Source of the DNA: Candidatus Stahliibacteriota bacterium
GTDB taxonomy: Bacteria > Hydrothermota > Tepidihabitantia > SM23-42
Direction of reading: 5' to 3'
NCBI GenBank assembly: GCA_030609135.1
Contig: JAUWCU010000010.1
Span: forward strand, 1-34,067
Length of the DNA stretch: 34,067 nucleotides
Shown: piece after piece, positions 33,938-34,067 of the stretch
Numbering within the stretch: position 1 is the stretch's first letter
Layout of the letters: every line of letters begins with the position of its first letter
Translations under genes and position numbers: made by a program
The notes under the pieces: model-generated
Told to the model about the DNA's origin: nothing
The model's input: the letters and a program-made list of their open reading frames with translations, nothing else
The model's database searches: none

Positions 33938-34059
33938 AGTTTTTCCTAAATTGTAGCGGTCGGATTTATCCGACATAATGAAAATATCCGAAAATTTGTG
34001 CGATGAATCGCACCGCTACAATAATTGCTACGTTTTTTATATCATTTTTAGGAAAAACT
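33938..34059. repeat. Inverted-repeat element family 3
   Basis: Terminal repeats AGTTTTTCCTAAA / TTTAGGAAAAACT (13 bp, perfect) enclose TTGTAGCGGT / ACCGCTACAA and two small hairpins CGGATTTATCCG and GTGCGATGAATCGCAC. About 122 bp, no open frame. A related TTTTAGGAAAA end occurs near 18831. Confidence 0.75.
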
Positions 34060-34067
34060 AAACTATT

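Larger units (their letters stand above)
33340..34067. other. Gene-free, repeat-filled end of window
   Basis: No credible gene. The track ORFs at 33454 and 33673 run over repeats. The stretch contains a widespread-type palindromic repeat (33567-33665), family 2 copy 2 (33692-33854), a promoter-like sequence (33875-33902) and another inverted-repeat element (33938-34059). Confidence 0.7.

Overview
The window looks like chromosomal DNA of an uncultured, probably anaerobic, Gram-negative-type bacterium of the FCB/candidate-phylum kind (a WOR-3/Stahlbacteria-like or Cloacimonetes-like lineage is my guess, not proven). Reasons: ferredoxin-dependent 2-oxoacid oxidoreductases, several secreted beta-propeller proteins with C-terminal 'VYFxxL...KKVxxxR' tails of the T9SS/FlgD-like type, a C25 (gingipain-like) protease, an outer-membrane-barrel-like protein, AT-leaning base composition and many short palindromic repeats. 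No rRNA, tRNA, CRISPR array, transposase or phage gene was seen.

Layout. (1) 179-6181, minus strand: two alpha/beta pairs of a 2-oxoacid:ferredoxin oxidoreductase followed by one gamma gene, then a ROK sugar kinase. Each alpha gene is preceded by a copy of the same ~143-bp inverted-repeat element. (2) 6571-11268, minus strand: a phosphate-uptake operon pstS-pstC-pstA-pstB2-pstB1-phoU. (3) 11644-15561, plus strand: a C25 protease whose C-terminal sorting tail is cut off by an in-frame TAA, and a secreted propeller-like protein. (4) 15667-25070, plus strand: uvrA, a repeat-rich spacer, a barrel-like protein behind a textbook sigma-54 promoter, bifunctional NAD(P)HX repair enzyme (nnr), a propeller protein, tatC and a lipoprotein. 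(5) 25154-33296, minus strand: four consecutive secreted Asp-box (BNR) propeller proteins, the last one switched out of frame at a run of nine G. (6) 33297-34067: repeats only.

The strongest novelty candidates are: (a) the tandem PstB ATPases, in which PstB1 has lost only the LSGGQ signature and PstB2 has lost only the Q-loop Gln and H-loop His, so a heterodimer would have exactly one intact and one dead ATP site; (b) the first oxidoreductase beta subunit, which has lost all four cluster cysteines and the TPP motif yet stays in frame in the operon beside a canonical alpha, while the second pair has a canonical beta and an unusual alpha; (c) a G9 tract right after a signal peptide that looks like a phase-variation switch; (d) a consistent promoter form TTGACW-N16/17-TATAAT placed 6-9 nt before the start codon at four genes, implying leaderless mRNAs; (e) a sigma-54 promoter with a structured leader; (f) a three-copy repeat whose end supplies a stop codon to tatC.
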